From Gammaproteobacteria bacterium (GTDB lineage Bacteria > Pseudomonadota > Gammaproteobacteria > Pseudomonadales > JAUIET01), in the NCBI GenBank assembly GCA_030431775.1, contig JAUIHW010000023.1:1-60523 (forward strand): a stretch of DNA of 60,523 bases, given 5' to 3'. The notes beneath the pieces are model-generated. The model saw only the letters and a list, made by a program, of their open reading frames with translations. It did not search any database and was not told the origin of the DNA. Position 1 is the first letter of the stretch, and each line of letters starts with the position of its first letter. The translations under genes were made by a program, and so were the position numbers. Below are positions 33,551 through 42,014 of the stretch, piece by piece.

Positions 33551-33997
33551 TTAGGCGGCGAGAATAATATGATGAGTGGTTACTGTGACGGCGTTATTAC
33601 GGCCCAACAGCTCCAGCAGCACCACCACGCGCTCCAGCCCGGTTTGCGCCTGAACAATGCCCTTAAGCCCGGCGAACGGGCCGTCTACCACTTCCACTTT
33701 GTCATTTTTCTGAAACAACTTGCTGAGTTGCTCCACGCAGGGTGTGTTCAGCGCCTGCAGCTCTTCCACCAGGGCTGTTGGCACAGTGGCGATCACCCCA
33801 CCAAAACGCACAAAACCCAGCACTCCGCGGGTAGAGCGAATGGGCTCGGTGCGCTACTGCCAGCTGCCTTTGCGGTGCTTGGCGGTTTCCATCAGGGGCA
33901 GGAAACTGTGGAACTGCTGGCGCTCCAGATTTTCCAGGGCGGTGTGCTCCTGGCGGGCTTTGGTTTTTATGGCATACCACTGGTGCTTGTCGGCCAT
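33551..33997 (-). pseudogene. rfaH: RfaH/NusG-like antiterminator, broken by an in-frame TAG and an apparent internal deletion
   Basis: The ATG at 33997 is preceded by GCAGGGAACA. Codons 1-47 give the NusG N-terminal domain (HQWYAIKTKARQEHTALENLERQQF, LPLMETAKHRKG). Codon 48 is TAG (33854-33856). The same frame then continues with RTEPIRSTRGVLGFVRFGG, the hinge, and a KOW domain (KVEVVDGPFAGLKGIVQ). The usual central segment with the PLFPxYLF motif is missing, so about 20 residues seem deleted. The open part after the stop is intact to 33551. The family binds paused polymerase at ops sites and stops early termination of long polysaccharide operons. Confidence 0.85.
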
Positions 33998-34042
33998 TGT
34001 TCCCTGCCTATGGTTTAGGTAATCCGTTAGGGGAGTCTGTCA

Positions 34043-34064
34043 TTGCCGCCCGTCGGGCGCAAGT
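34043..34064 (+). promoter_or_regulatory. GC-rich hairpin in the leader of the Wzy gene
   Basis: TTGCCGCCCGTCGGGCGCAA can fold with a GCCC/GGGC core and outer TTGC/GCAA pairs around one bulged C. It is followed by AGTCCTTTTGG, a weak T-tract only. It lies between the divergent rfaH-like remnant and Wzy, and could be an attenuator or part of the promoter region. The rest of the 190-bp gap shows nothing I can name. Confidence 0.3.
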
Positions 34065-34188
34065 CCTTTTGGATAAATGGTGCGGCCAGCGAGGGGCAAC
34101 ACCGCGCCAGCCGTCTAAAAGCACTTTACTTTGAAAAATTAAGCACTTACAGTTCCCCGCCACAACAGAAAGGAAGCACAACGCTCTG

Positions 34189-35499
34189 ATGTTTGGCGTT
34201 CTGGTTTACATAGGCCTGCTGGCAGCCCTAACCTACTTCAGCCTGCGCCAGCCCTATTTTGCGCTGGTGGCCATTCTGTGCATGTTTGGCCTGGAGCAAT
34301 GGGGCAGCCTGTACATTCCCTTCCTGCGCGAGAGCACGGCCTTCACCAATGTTTACATTTTACTGCTGGTGGGTTACGCGGCCTTTGTGGCCTTTAAACG
34401 CGGCTACTTCAGCTTTACCTACCACCCGGATGCTGCCCGGGTGCGGGCCCTGGCGGTGTTGCTGTTTGCCTATGCGCTGTTCACCTTGCTGTGGGTAAAT
34501 GAGGAAGCCAATGCCGCCAGCCGCTGGTTGATTGCCGGGCCATATCTGGTGGCCAGTATTGTGCTCGCCCCACTGCTGATTGGCCGCATTGACGACCTGG
34601 AGCGCGTGCAGAAAGGCTTTATTCTTGCGGCCGGTGTTCTGGTGCTGCTGCTGGCCGTTATCCCCGACTGGGACCGGCGGGTCATGCGCGTGGCAGGCTC
34701 GCAGGATGCGGTCGGCTTCCCGCTGACCATTGGGCAGTTTGCCGGCTACCTGCTGATTACCTCGGCCATGCACGTGGATAAGCGGCTGCTGAACATTGCC
34801 AGCGCTCTGGCGGTTGCCGCCGTGTCTATGCTGGTTACCCTGCTGTCGCAAAGCCGCGGGCCGTTCCTGTTCTCCATTCTATGCGTCGTTCTGGTGTTGC
34901 CGATTGCCTCGCGAAACTTCAACCTGCGTCAAATCGCGTACCTGCTGGGGATAGGAGTTCTGCTAGCCGGCTTGGCGGTGCTGCTGTTCAGCCAGGTAGA
35001 CATTGCGAGCGAACGCTGGGCACTCGACAAAATGCTCAGTGACATGCTGTACCGCGTGAGCCTGGTGAATATTCTGCTGGCCGAATGGGTGGCCACCCCC
35101 GCTGCCTGGCTGTTTGGCCTCGGCAACTCTGCCTCATTTGGCATTCTGGGCCTTGAAGTCTACCCGCACTTTGTACCCGGCGAGGTTTTGGGGGAACTGG
35201 GCCTGCTTGGTTTGGGCATCTACCTGGCGGTTTTGGGGTATACCGTGCGCGTGGCGGCTAACTTTCGCCGCCTGGAATTCTTACCGGCCAATGTGCGCAA
35301 GGTATACGCCGCCACGTTTGGCTGTTTTCTGTTTACCTTTATGCTGAGCTTAAAGCAGGGTTCGTTGATCGGCCTGCCGGAGCTGTTCCTGTTTGCAACC
35401 CTTGGGGAAAAGTACTTCTTTCTTGCGAAGCGCGAAAGCCGCCGTAATCAGCGGTTAGCAGGGCTTAAGCATGCCCTTCGTGAGAAAGGCGTGATTTAA
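34189..35499 (+). CDS. O-antigen ligase/Wzy-type polymerase
   Basis: The 436-residue protein has about ten membrane helices (VLVYIGLLAALTYFSL, FALVAILCMFGL, VYILLLVGYAAFVAF, LAVLLFAYALFTLLWV, and others) and the ligase/polymerase signature SQSRGPFLF. A large loop precedes the last helices (FGLGNSASFGIL, EVLGELGLLGLGIYL). AAAGGAAG lies upstream of the ATG. It should polymerise repeat units on the periplasmic side, with length set by the Wzz at 9772. It is followed 20 bp later by the sugar transferase at 35520. Confidence 0.85.
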   Translation: MFGVLVYIGLLAALTYFSLRQPYFALVAILCMFGLEQWGSLYIPFLRESTAFTNVYILLLVGYAAFVAFKRGYFSFTYHPDAARVRALAVLLFAYALFTLLWVNEEANAASRWLIAGPYLVASIVLAPLLIGRIDDLERVQKGFILAAGVLVLLLAVIPDWDRRVMRVAGSQDAVGFPLTIGQFAGYLLITSAMHVDKRLLNIASALAVAAVSMLVTLLSQSRGPFLFSILCVVLVLPIASRNFNLRQIAYLLGIGVLLAGLAVLLFSQVDIASERWALDKMLSDMLYRVSLVNILLAEWVATPAAWLFGLGNSASFGILGLEVYPHFVPGEVLGELGLLGLGIYLAVLGYTVRVAANFRRLEFLPANVRKVYAATFGCFLFTFMLSLKQGSLIGLPELFLFATLGEKYFFLAKRESRRNQRLAGLKHALREKGVI

Positions 35500-35519
35500 A
35501 GCCGTCTTGTAACCCGCTA

Positions 35520-36203
35520 ATGTACCCATTGTTTAAACGCACATTTGATATTACGGTGGCCCTGGTGTTACTAGTGCTGCTCAGCCCACTGCTGCTGCCG
35601 CTTGCAATGTTGCTGCGGGTTACCGGAGAGGGCGAAGTGTTCTACCGGCAGCGCCGGGTGGGGCTGCACAACCAGCACTTCCACATTGTAAAGTTTGCCA
35701 CCATGCTGAAAAACAGCGCCAATATGGGTCTGGGCACGGTTACTGTGCGCAACGACCCGCGAATAACCCCGCTGGGCAAGTTTCTGCGCTTGTCCAAGCT
35801 GAACGAAGTGCCACAGTTGTGGAATATACTGCGCGGCGACATGAGCCTGGTGGGCCCCCGGCCCATGTTGCCCAAGAACAGTTTCGACCTGTACAGCCCC
35901 AACATTCAAGCCCGCTTGTACCGTATCCGCCCGGGGCTTACCGGCATTGGTTCGGTAATTTTCCGTGACGAAGAGAAAATCATCAGCCGGGTAGTGGCTG
36001 AAGGCCAGGATTCACTGCAGTTTTATAAAGAAGTGGTGTTCCCTTACAAGGGCGAGCTGGAAATGTGGTACCAGGAGCACGCTGGGCTGATTACCGACGC
36101 CAAAATACTGTTCGCTACCGCATGGACTGTAGTGTTTCACCGCTCTCAGCTGCCCCGGCGCCTGTTTCCCGGCTTGCCGCCGGCGCCGGCCGAGCTGCAT
36201 TAA
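35520..36203 (+). CDS. Initiating sugar transferase (PF02397, short form), first copy
   Basis: One membrane helix (ITVALVLLVLLSPLLLPLAML) followed by the catalytic domain with EGEVFYRQRRVG, KFATML, DPRITPLGKFLRLSKLNEVPQLWNILRGDMSLVGPRP. It joins a sugar-1-phosphate from a nucleotide sugar to undecaprenyl phosphate, starting the repeat unit. It lacks the four extra helices of WbaP. Together with the paralogue at 38111 it brackets the heparinase gene. Confidence 0.9.
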   Translation: MYPLFKRTFDITVALVLLVLLSPLLLPLAMLLRVTGEGEVFYRQRRVGLHNQHFHIVKFATMLKNSANMGLGTVTVRNDPRITPLGKFLRLSKLNEVPQLWNILRGDMSLVGPRPMLPKNSFDLYSPNIQARLYRIRPGLTGIGSVIFRDEEKIISRVVAEGQDSLQFYKEVVFPYKGELEMWYQEHAGLITDAKILFATAWTVVFHRSQLPRRLFPGLPPAPAELH

Positions 36204-38098
36204 GCTGGCGGGATAACCACCGTATTGATCGCCCGGCCGGCATCCAGGTCGACACTGAAAGCCGAGCTTTCCTGCTTCTCGGCGTAATAGTCGGCCTGCC
36301 AGCTGCGCCCGGCGATCAGGGCGTGGCTGCACTGCAAGGAAAGCGGCCCAATGCTCACCTGCCTATCGCCAGTCTCGCGCACCGGGTTTGACGGGTGCAC
36401 GTGCCAATTCAGCCGTGCCCGTTGGAACGGGCCGCGCACGGTATCGCTGATGTGCAGCGCCCCATCCTGCCATTCCAGGCGCCGCTCATGCTGCGCGCCC
36501 TGGTAATCAGTGAAGCGGAACACGCCGCCATTTTTATGCACTGACACTCGCTGCACGCCGCGCCATTCCCGATAAAGAAAGCGGGACAGGCGCGGCATCT
36601 GGTCGCGCTGGTCGAAGCATGCGGTGTTGTGCGCCGCAGTGCTGCTGAAGTATTCCGACCACTCCGGGTTGTTGTAACTGTAGGAGCCGGGGTCACTGAA
36701 CAGCGGCTGGCCCTGCCAGTAAATATCCATATGCAATTGGTCAGGTTGCGCAGGCCGGTGCCGGTAGCGTTCGGTGGCCCGCAGGTACACCCGAAGCGCA
36801 CCCCACTGCCAGATCACGTAGTCGGCCTGTTGCAGCGGGTAGCACGCGGCCGGTGCGCTGGTCTCGGCCGGCTTATCGGGTGGTACGGCCCCCAGCCACA
36901 GAGATTCTTCATCCCAGTGGCCGGCCGTCGCTATGTCGGGCAGGCCCGCCAGACGCAGGGCGGCCTGGGCGCTGGGCCGGTAGTCCAGATAGTCGGTGCT
37001 GGACAGCGGGAAAATCCAGGCACCGTCGCTGCCACCGTTCATTGGCAGTTGCCCGGTTTGGGGGTTCAGCGCCTGCGCCAGGCAGCGCGCCGCCCGAGCG
37101 TGTGCATTCACAATGGCCGCTGGCAGGCCCTGCCCGCTGCGCTCAGCTACGCAGCGCACCAGGCTTACGGTTTGCAGCATAACCCGGTGGTAGTTAAAAG
37201 AATGCTGCGAGAAAGTGCCATCGGGGTACACCAGTTTACTAAGCTGCTGTTCCAGGCCCTGCAGACCGAGCTGGCGCCAGCGCACCGCCTCCGGCAGGCC
37301 GGGGTAATAACACCCCAGTACAAACAGTGCAGCGGCCTCGCTGGTGCCGTGGTTGTTGTTCTGGCTGTAGGCATAGTCGATGTTAGCCAGAATTCGCTGC
37401 GCACTTACCTGGGCCACAGCCACCAATTGTGCCTGGCGCGCCTTGGTCAGCGAAGGTGACTCTGCAAACACGCTGTGCACCAGGCACAACACCATGGCAC
37501 GCAGGCCGGTTTCCTGGCCGCAGCGCCAATGAATGCCCTGATTGGGCGGGTTTTGCTGCCACCAGTTGTCAAACAGCTGCCAGAAAGTGGCGGTGTACTG
37601 CTCATCACCGGTAGCGTGGTAAGCCCTGGCCAGAGTCAGCGCCCAGGCAAACCGGCCCGGCTCCCACAGGTGCTTAATGTCGCCGTATTCGAATTCGGGA
37701 ATTTGGCTCCAGTGCCGCTCAGTGGGCAGCTGTTGGCCGGTGAATACGTTGCGGTGCCAGTCACCCGGCAGTGGCTTGAGGGTTTTGAAATACCAATATC
37801 CCTTGCCATTTACAATCTGCTCCGCCTGGTCCACCAGGGCCTGCCTGGCCTGCGGGTACTGCGCCAGCCAGTTCCGGTAGTGGCTGCGTGGGCAACCGGG
37901 CGGAGGGTCAACACTGGCTGCCGCGCTGTCTTGCACGCCAGCCACCACATTGGCCCAGCTTTGAATTGGTGCGCGCCGCTTCACCAGGCCCAACCGACAA
38001 CGGGCGGCATAAGACAGCCGAAACAGCAGCCACCCCACGCCCTGTAACCGGACCAGGGTAATCGCTTGTTGAACAGGGTTCAAAGTATTGGCCGCCAC
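36200..38098 (-). CDS. Heparinase II/III family protein
   Basis: The 632-residue chain has an alpha/alpha toroid (LWEPGRFAWALTLARAYHATGDE, QGIHWRCGQETGLRAM, YAYSQNNNHGTSEAAALFVL, NYHRVMLQTVSLVR) and a beta-sandwich C-terminal half (FSDPGSYSYNNPEWSEYF, AAHNTACFDQRDQMPRLSR). The Asn-His-Gly segment and the downstream Tyr/His residues resemble family catalytic positions. No signal peptide is visible. In EPS loci these proteins are presumed lyases or uronate-modifying enzymes. It overlaps the end of 35520 by 4 bp and is unlike the truncated heparinase piece at 32949. Confidence 0.85.
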   Translation of the reverse strand: MAANTLNPVQQAITLVRLQGVGWLLFRLSYAARCRLGLVKRRAPIQSWANVVAGVQDSAAASVDPPPGCPRSHYRNWLAQYPQARQALVDQAEQIVNGKGYWYFKTLKPLPGDWHRNVFTGQQLPTERHWSQIPEFEYGDIKHLWEPGRFAWALTLARAYHATGDEQYTATFWQLFDNWWQQNPPNQGIHWRCGQETGLRAMVLCLVHSVFAESPSLTKARQAQLVAVAQVSAQRILANIDYAYSQNNNHGTSEAAALFVLGCYYPGLPEAVRWRQLGLQGLEQQLSKLVYPDGTFSQHSFNYHRVMLQTVSLVRCVAERSGQGLPAAIVNAHARAARCLAQALNPQTGQLPMNGGSDGAWIFPLSSTDYLDYRPSAQAALRLAGLPDIATAGHWDEESLWLGAVPPDKPAETSAPAACYPLQQADYVIWQWGALRVYLRATERYRHRPAQPDQLHMDIYWQGQPLFSDPGSYSYNNPEWSEYFSSTAAHNTACFDQRDQMPRLSRFLYREWRGVQRVSVHKNGGVFRFTDYQGAQHERRLEWQDGALHISDTVRGPFQRARLNWHVHPSNPVRETGDRQVSIGPLSLQCSHALIAGRSWQADYYAEKQESSAFSVDLDAGRAINTVVIPPA

Positions 38099-38110
38099 TA
38101 TCGGGCAGTG

Positions 38111-38827
38111 TCAGGAGTTTGCGCCGGGCACAGGCTGCAACTTGGGTTGGCGCGGAATGTCGGGGTAAAGGCGGTAAATCAACCCATTATCCGGCCAAAC
38201 CAGGCTGATCGCCGTACACAAGACGATGGCCGCATCCAGCAGGAATGACTCGTGTTGCTGGTACCAGAGTTCCAGCTCGCCCTTGTAGGGGTAGATGTGC
38301 TGGGTGTATAGCTGCCAGGGGTCATCACCGCGGTCTCTGGCCTGGTTTATGAGCTCCTCTTCGTCGTTGAATACTACCGAGCCCAGTCCAGTGATACCAG
38401 GACGCACGTTATAGATAATATTCTGTACCGCCTCTGGGTACTGCGCAAAGCTCTTAGGCATTACTGGCCGCGGGCCAATAAAGCTCATGTCGCCCTTGAG
38501 AATATTGAGCAGTTGCGGAAGCTCATTAATTTTAAACCGCCGCAGCGGGCCGCCAAGCGGTGTAATTCGTGGGTCTTTTCGACGGGTAAGAATGCCACCT
38601 TCCATGTTCGGGCTGTTGAGCAGCATTGTGGCAAACTTGATGATTTTGAACGGCTTGTTACGAAAACCCACCCTGTCCTGCCGGTAAAAAATGTAGCCTT
38701 CGCCGGTTAAGCGCAGGCCCAGCATGATCGGCAGCATGAGCGGTGTAAGAAGACAGAGCAACAGAAGGGACAGGGCTAGGTCGACTAATCGTTTAAAGAA
38801 TCTGTACAAAACAGTACTCGAGGCCAT
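38111..38827 (-). CDS. Initiating sugar transferase (PF02397, short form), second copy
   Basis: Same architecture as 35520: one helix (LVDLALSLLLLCLLTPLMLPIML), EGYIFYRQDRVGF, KFATMLLNSPNM, DPRITPLGGPLRRFKINELPQLLNILKGDMSFIGPRP. The C-terminal extension (RLYPDIPRQPKLQPVPGANS) differs. The pair may start two different glycans or use different sugars. It is transcribed leftward and lies 12 bp upstream of the heparinase start. Confidence 0.9.
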   Translation of the reverse strand: MASSTVLYRFFKRLVDLALSLLLLCLLTPLMLPIMLGLRLTGEGYIFYRQDRVGFRNKPFKIIKFATMLLNSPNMEGGILTRRKDPRITPLGGPLRRFKINELPQLLNILKGDMSFIGPRPVMPKSFAQYPEAVQNIIYNVRPGITGLGSVVFNDEEELINQARDRGDDPWQLYTQHIYPYKGELELWYQQHESFLLDAAIVLCTAISLVWPDNGLIYRLYPDIPRQPKLQPVPGANS

Positions 38828-39130
38828 AGCAGGCGGGTTTGTTCACGGGGAGCCTCTTACTCAAAGGTTACCCCGAGTGGTGAAAGCTGCGTATCTGAAA
38901 TTGTAGCCAAATTCCCTGGCTGAGTTCTCAAAATGTCTATTAAGCACCACTCATAGTAGCATCCATTCGCAATCTCCCTAAAACCGAAATTATCGACAAT
39001 TAGCAGACAAAACGTGAGATTAAGGTACTTGGCACCCTATTCTGCGACGTTTTCAGAACTGTGACATGGTGCATGCGAAACGCGAAACTTTGACTAAACT
39101 TCTAGTGTCTATTGCTTTGTCGGTGAGCAC
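38828..39130. other. 303-bp divergent gap at the edge of a lower-GC segment
   Basis: This lies between the leftward sugar transferase and the rightward lyase. AT content rises from about 38.9 kb onward. I see no gene, repeat or convincing promoter here, though promoters for both directions are expected. Confidence 0.4.
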
Positions 39131-39184
39131 ATGCCCTACATATCGCGCCAAGATTGTTACTCCCCAGCTCGACTGCGCTTTTGC

Positions 39185-40879
39185 ATGAACGAAGTAATGA
39201 ATTGCAGGATTATTGCACTGGCGGTGTATGCGATCATTGGCACAACACTAGCCCCTCACGGCCTCACGAGTGCAAAACCCTGCCCCCCTGGATTTATGGG
39301 TCAAACGCAAATCTGCGCGAGCGTAGAGTCTTCAGAAAATGATCGCCCTATCGCTGACGACTGGTTTGGCCCCATAGCCAGTGTTAAGGCTAGGGCACCT
39401 ATTCACCATTGTCCGAGAGCACGGTATTTGGATGGCTATGACATCCCGGACGTGGAATCTGGCAATTTCAAGGGCAGTGTATTTCGCGTCTCAACGCCCA
39501 CTTCCTTTCAAACAGCTCTGTCGTCCGTGAAACCGGGAGACGCAATTGTAGTTGCAGATGGCAAGCGAGGTTCGGGTTGGGCAAAATCTATCCCCCAATC
39601 TGCTAGTGGATTGCCAGGCAAGCCTGTTTACATTTTATCGGAAACTATACACGGTGCCGAGCTGGAAGGCTGGTCCAGATGGGACGTATCAGCCAGTCAC
39701 ATAGTCATTGCGGGCTTTAAGAGATATGGTTCAGCGGTGGCAGAATTACATGATGGTGCAAGCTTTGTTCGCTTCGCTTGCCAGTACACCGATCATGCTG
39801 GCGCCGGCCATTATACCTATCAGAGTAAGAATGAACGTCCCTTATTCCAAAATGATATTGAGATTGACAATAACATCGATATTAATGAATACCACACATG
39901 GTTTCTTATGCATCAATGTGCGCTCTACAACCAGTCTGGAGCCACTAACTGTCCAGGGAACAGCTCTAACAGACGCTACTATATTCATAATAATCGTATC
40001 GAGACAGTATCGACTGGTGCGGCACAGGAAAGCCTAAAAGCATACATATTTTACATCGGATTGGGGTGGTCGCCATTGGACCTTGATGACCCAATTAATA
40101 TGGACGAACCGAACCGTCAGGAGATGATTTTTGAGAATAATAAGGTGCGTTGGATCAGCAAAGGCCCGTACCATTCAACCGATGTCAAATCCAGTGGTAA
40201 CGTTATTCGAAACAACTGTTTCATCAACACAAGATCAATAAACATTCGATCCGGAAATGACAACCTGATCTATGCCAACTGGTTTCAAGGAGCTTCGTCA
40301 CGTAACAACAATAAACCTCACGGGTGGGGTAATGTGTTTGCATTCAACTATTACAGCGATGGTAGCTCAGGGAAAGCGCTGATTGATATTTGGCGTGGAG
40401 TAGACTGGTCCAACGTTAGTGGTGGACCAGTAAACAAAGGCTACGACTACACATGGGCGTATATGCCAAACTACCAGAATGTTTTTGCGTATAATGTAGG
40501 GAACGGCCATCCATCCTTTGTCGACTACACAGACATGGACAATATGATTAAGGCGAGACATATGTCGTGGTTGTCCGATGAGTATCACGGCAAAGGTGCC
40601 GATAATTACATCCAGCACAACAAAATCTATGCGAATAGTCCGCCCGCTGCCTTCCGCAACCAGGATGATGGAAAGAATGGAATCAGCGTGACAAAATCGA
40701 CTTTCGAGCAGCTAAATCCCGACTGGGACACGGATAACAATATCCATGGCGGCCCTGAACTCTCCCGGGATGTAGCCTGCGGAACGCCGAACCATGTTAA
40801 CGGCGTTAAGGGAGTCTACGTTACACACGACAGGATCGTCGGTGGCGCTCAAGCTCTGCACCCACCAAGCTGGTGGTAA
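39185..40879 (+). CDS. Secreted polysaccharide lyase family 6-like (chondroitinase-B-type) protein
   Basis: I favour a start at 39185 or 39197, which puts a signal peptide first (MNCRIIALAVYAIIGTTLAPHGLTS). The frame is open to 39131. The right-handed beta-helix begins with FRVSTPTSFQTALSSVKPGDAIVVADG. The PL6 catalytic pair is present as Lys in TDVKSSGNVIRNN and Arg in INIRSGNDNLIYANWF (residues about 353 and 373 counting from 39131). These lyases cut uronic-acid polymers such as alginate or dermatan. In this locus it may release or trim the EPS made here. GC content is lower than in the flanking genes. Confidence 0.8.
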   Translation: MNEVMNCRIIALAVYAIIGTTLAPHGLTSAKPCPPGFMGQTQICASVESSENDRPIADDWFGPIASVKARAPIHHCPRARYLDGYDIPDVESGNFKGSVFRVSTPTSFQTALSSVKPGDAIVVADGKRGSGWAKSIPQSASGLPGKPVYILSETIHGAELEGWSRWDVSASHIVIAGFKRYGSAVAELHDGASFVRFACQYTDHAGAGHYTYQSKNERPLFQNDIEIDNNIDINEYHTWFLMHQCALYNQSGATNCPGNSSNRRYYIHNNRIETVSTGAAQESLKAYIFYIGLGWSPLDLDDPINMDEPNRQEMIFENNKVRWISKGPYHSTDVKSSGNVIRNNCFINTRSINIRSGNDNLIYANWFQGASSRNNNKPHGWGNVFAFNYYSDGSSGKALIDIWRGVDWSNVSGGPVNKGYDYTWAYMPNYQNVFAYNVGNGHPSFVDYTDMDNMIKARHMSWLSDEYHGKGADNYIQHNKIYANSPPAAFRNQDDGKNGISVTKSTFEQLNPDWDTDNNIHGGPELSRDVACGTPNHVNGVKGVYVTHDRIVGGAQALHPPSWW

Positions 40880-40903
40880 TAACAGCCTAGCATACGCAGA
40901 CTC

Positions 40904-42007
40904 CTAACTGAAGGCGGGCAGCAGCTCTAAACCTCGCATTCTTGACAGTAGTAGCGTGTCATCGTCCAAATAGCTGCTTTTAGGTAATTGGATAATGTTG
41001 TTAGAAAGCAACTCATATTGACTGGCGACCTGGTCAATAGCAGCCCCTAAATCACCGGGCTTAGCCGCTACTCCAATATTATACTGCTCGACTACCCTTT
41101 GTAGCCCACAATCACTACTGCAAATTATTGGTTTAACAAAAGCAATAGACTCGTACAACTTATTGGGTAACGCCGGCACCACAGCAGCATTACTACTGTC
41201 ATACAGAATGACATTAATATCGATACCTGAATATATGCTTTCAAGATCTCGCGGGTTGCGAAATTCGCCATGATTAGTACATCGAGGAACATTATCAAAA
41301 ATATCGGTCACCCCATCGCCGTGTATGTGCAATTCCAGGTCTTGTCGCGCTCTCAGAAGTTCTGCTATTTCCTGTAATTGCTCTTTAAATCTAATCATGC
41401 CGATTAAGCCCAGCCTGAGCTTTCCGTCCGTGTTGTTCAACGCCGAGAGATTTTGTTTGCATCGAAAACGGTTGACCACCTTATCCAATGCTAGAGGAAG
41501 TTTATTCTCTACAACGATGGCTTTTTCAGGCTTATAATGGCGAAATTGCGCGAAATAATCGCATATAAAAAGTGGGGAAGTCACCACAAGTAAGGCGATA
41601 CGCTTCAATAAGTAGTTCTCTAGAATTCTCGCAACCGCTTGTGGCATTTTTGCTGTCTGAATATCACCAATCTCCAGAACTACTTTCTTTCTTGCCAATA
41701 TTGCTACGATTGCAGCGTCGGACGAAGTGCAATACACGACTTGCTCACGTCGCTTTCTGAGCTTGCGATAGAGACGCAACACTAGTTTGAGCCGAAATAA
41801 GTATCTGCCATTTTCTGCGTGCCCTAAAAAACAAGAGCTATCTGCAGGATGCTGAAGGCCCGACATATTTCCAGAGTACTGATCTCGAGTTGTATACATC
41901 AAGTAAACGGAAGCCACTTTCTTGAGGGAGCGTATTCTTTTTTGATGCCGTGGATGTTGAATCGCTGAGCTAAAGAATATGACGTCGTGCAAAATCAAAT
42001 CACTCAC
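40904..42007 (-). CDS. Glycosyltransferase (GT4-like)
   Basis: GTG start. The 367-residue chain lacks the strong N-terminal GT4 signature. It has a central Rossmann strand (GKLRLGLIGMIRFKEQLQEIAELL, LELHIHGDGVTDIF) and the C-terminal donor region (SGIDINVILYDSSNAAVVPALPNKLYESIAFVKPIICS). It is AT-rich compared with the flanking EPS genes and belongs to the leftward low-GC run with the CapK-like and CapA-like genes. It probably adds a sugar to the repeat unit. Confidence 0.72.
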   Translation of the reverse strand: MSDLILHDVIFFSSAIQHPRHQKRIRSLKKVASVYLMYTTRDQYSGNMSGLQHPADSSCFLGHAENGRYLFRLKLVLRLYRKLRKRREQVVYCTSSDAAIVAILARKKVVLEIGDIQTAKMPQAVARILENYLLKRIALLVVTSPLFICDYFAQFRHYKPEKAIVVENKLPLALDKVVNRFRCKQNLSALNNTDGKLRLGLIGMIRFKEQLQEIAELLRARQDLELHIHGDGVTDIFDNVPRCTNHGEFRNPRDLESIYSGIDINVILYDSSNAAVVPALPNKLYESIAFVKPIICSSDCGLQRVVEQYNIGVAAKPGDLGAAIDQVASQYELLSNNIIQLPKSSYLDDDTLLLSRMRGLELLPAFS

Positions 42008-42014
42008 ATGACAC

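Noticed and set aside
32965-33997. Recoding of TAG as an amino acid, since two adjacent genes have in-frame TAG
   Set aside because: The MarR gene also has a TAA and a frameshift, the rfaH gene has an apparent deletion, and other genes in the window end normally. Gene decay explains this better.
38069-38083. TTGAAC-AGG-GTTCAA inverted repeat
   Set aside because: It lies within the coding start of the heparinase gene and its half-sites have the opposite order to the palindrome at 33488, so it is probably chance.
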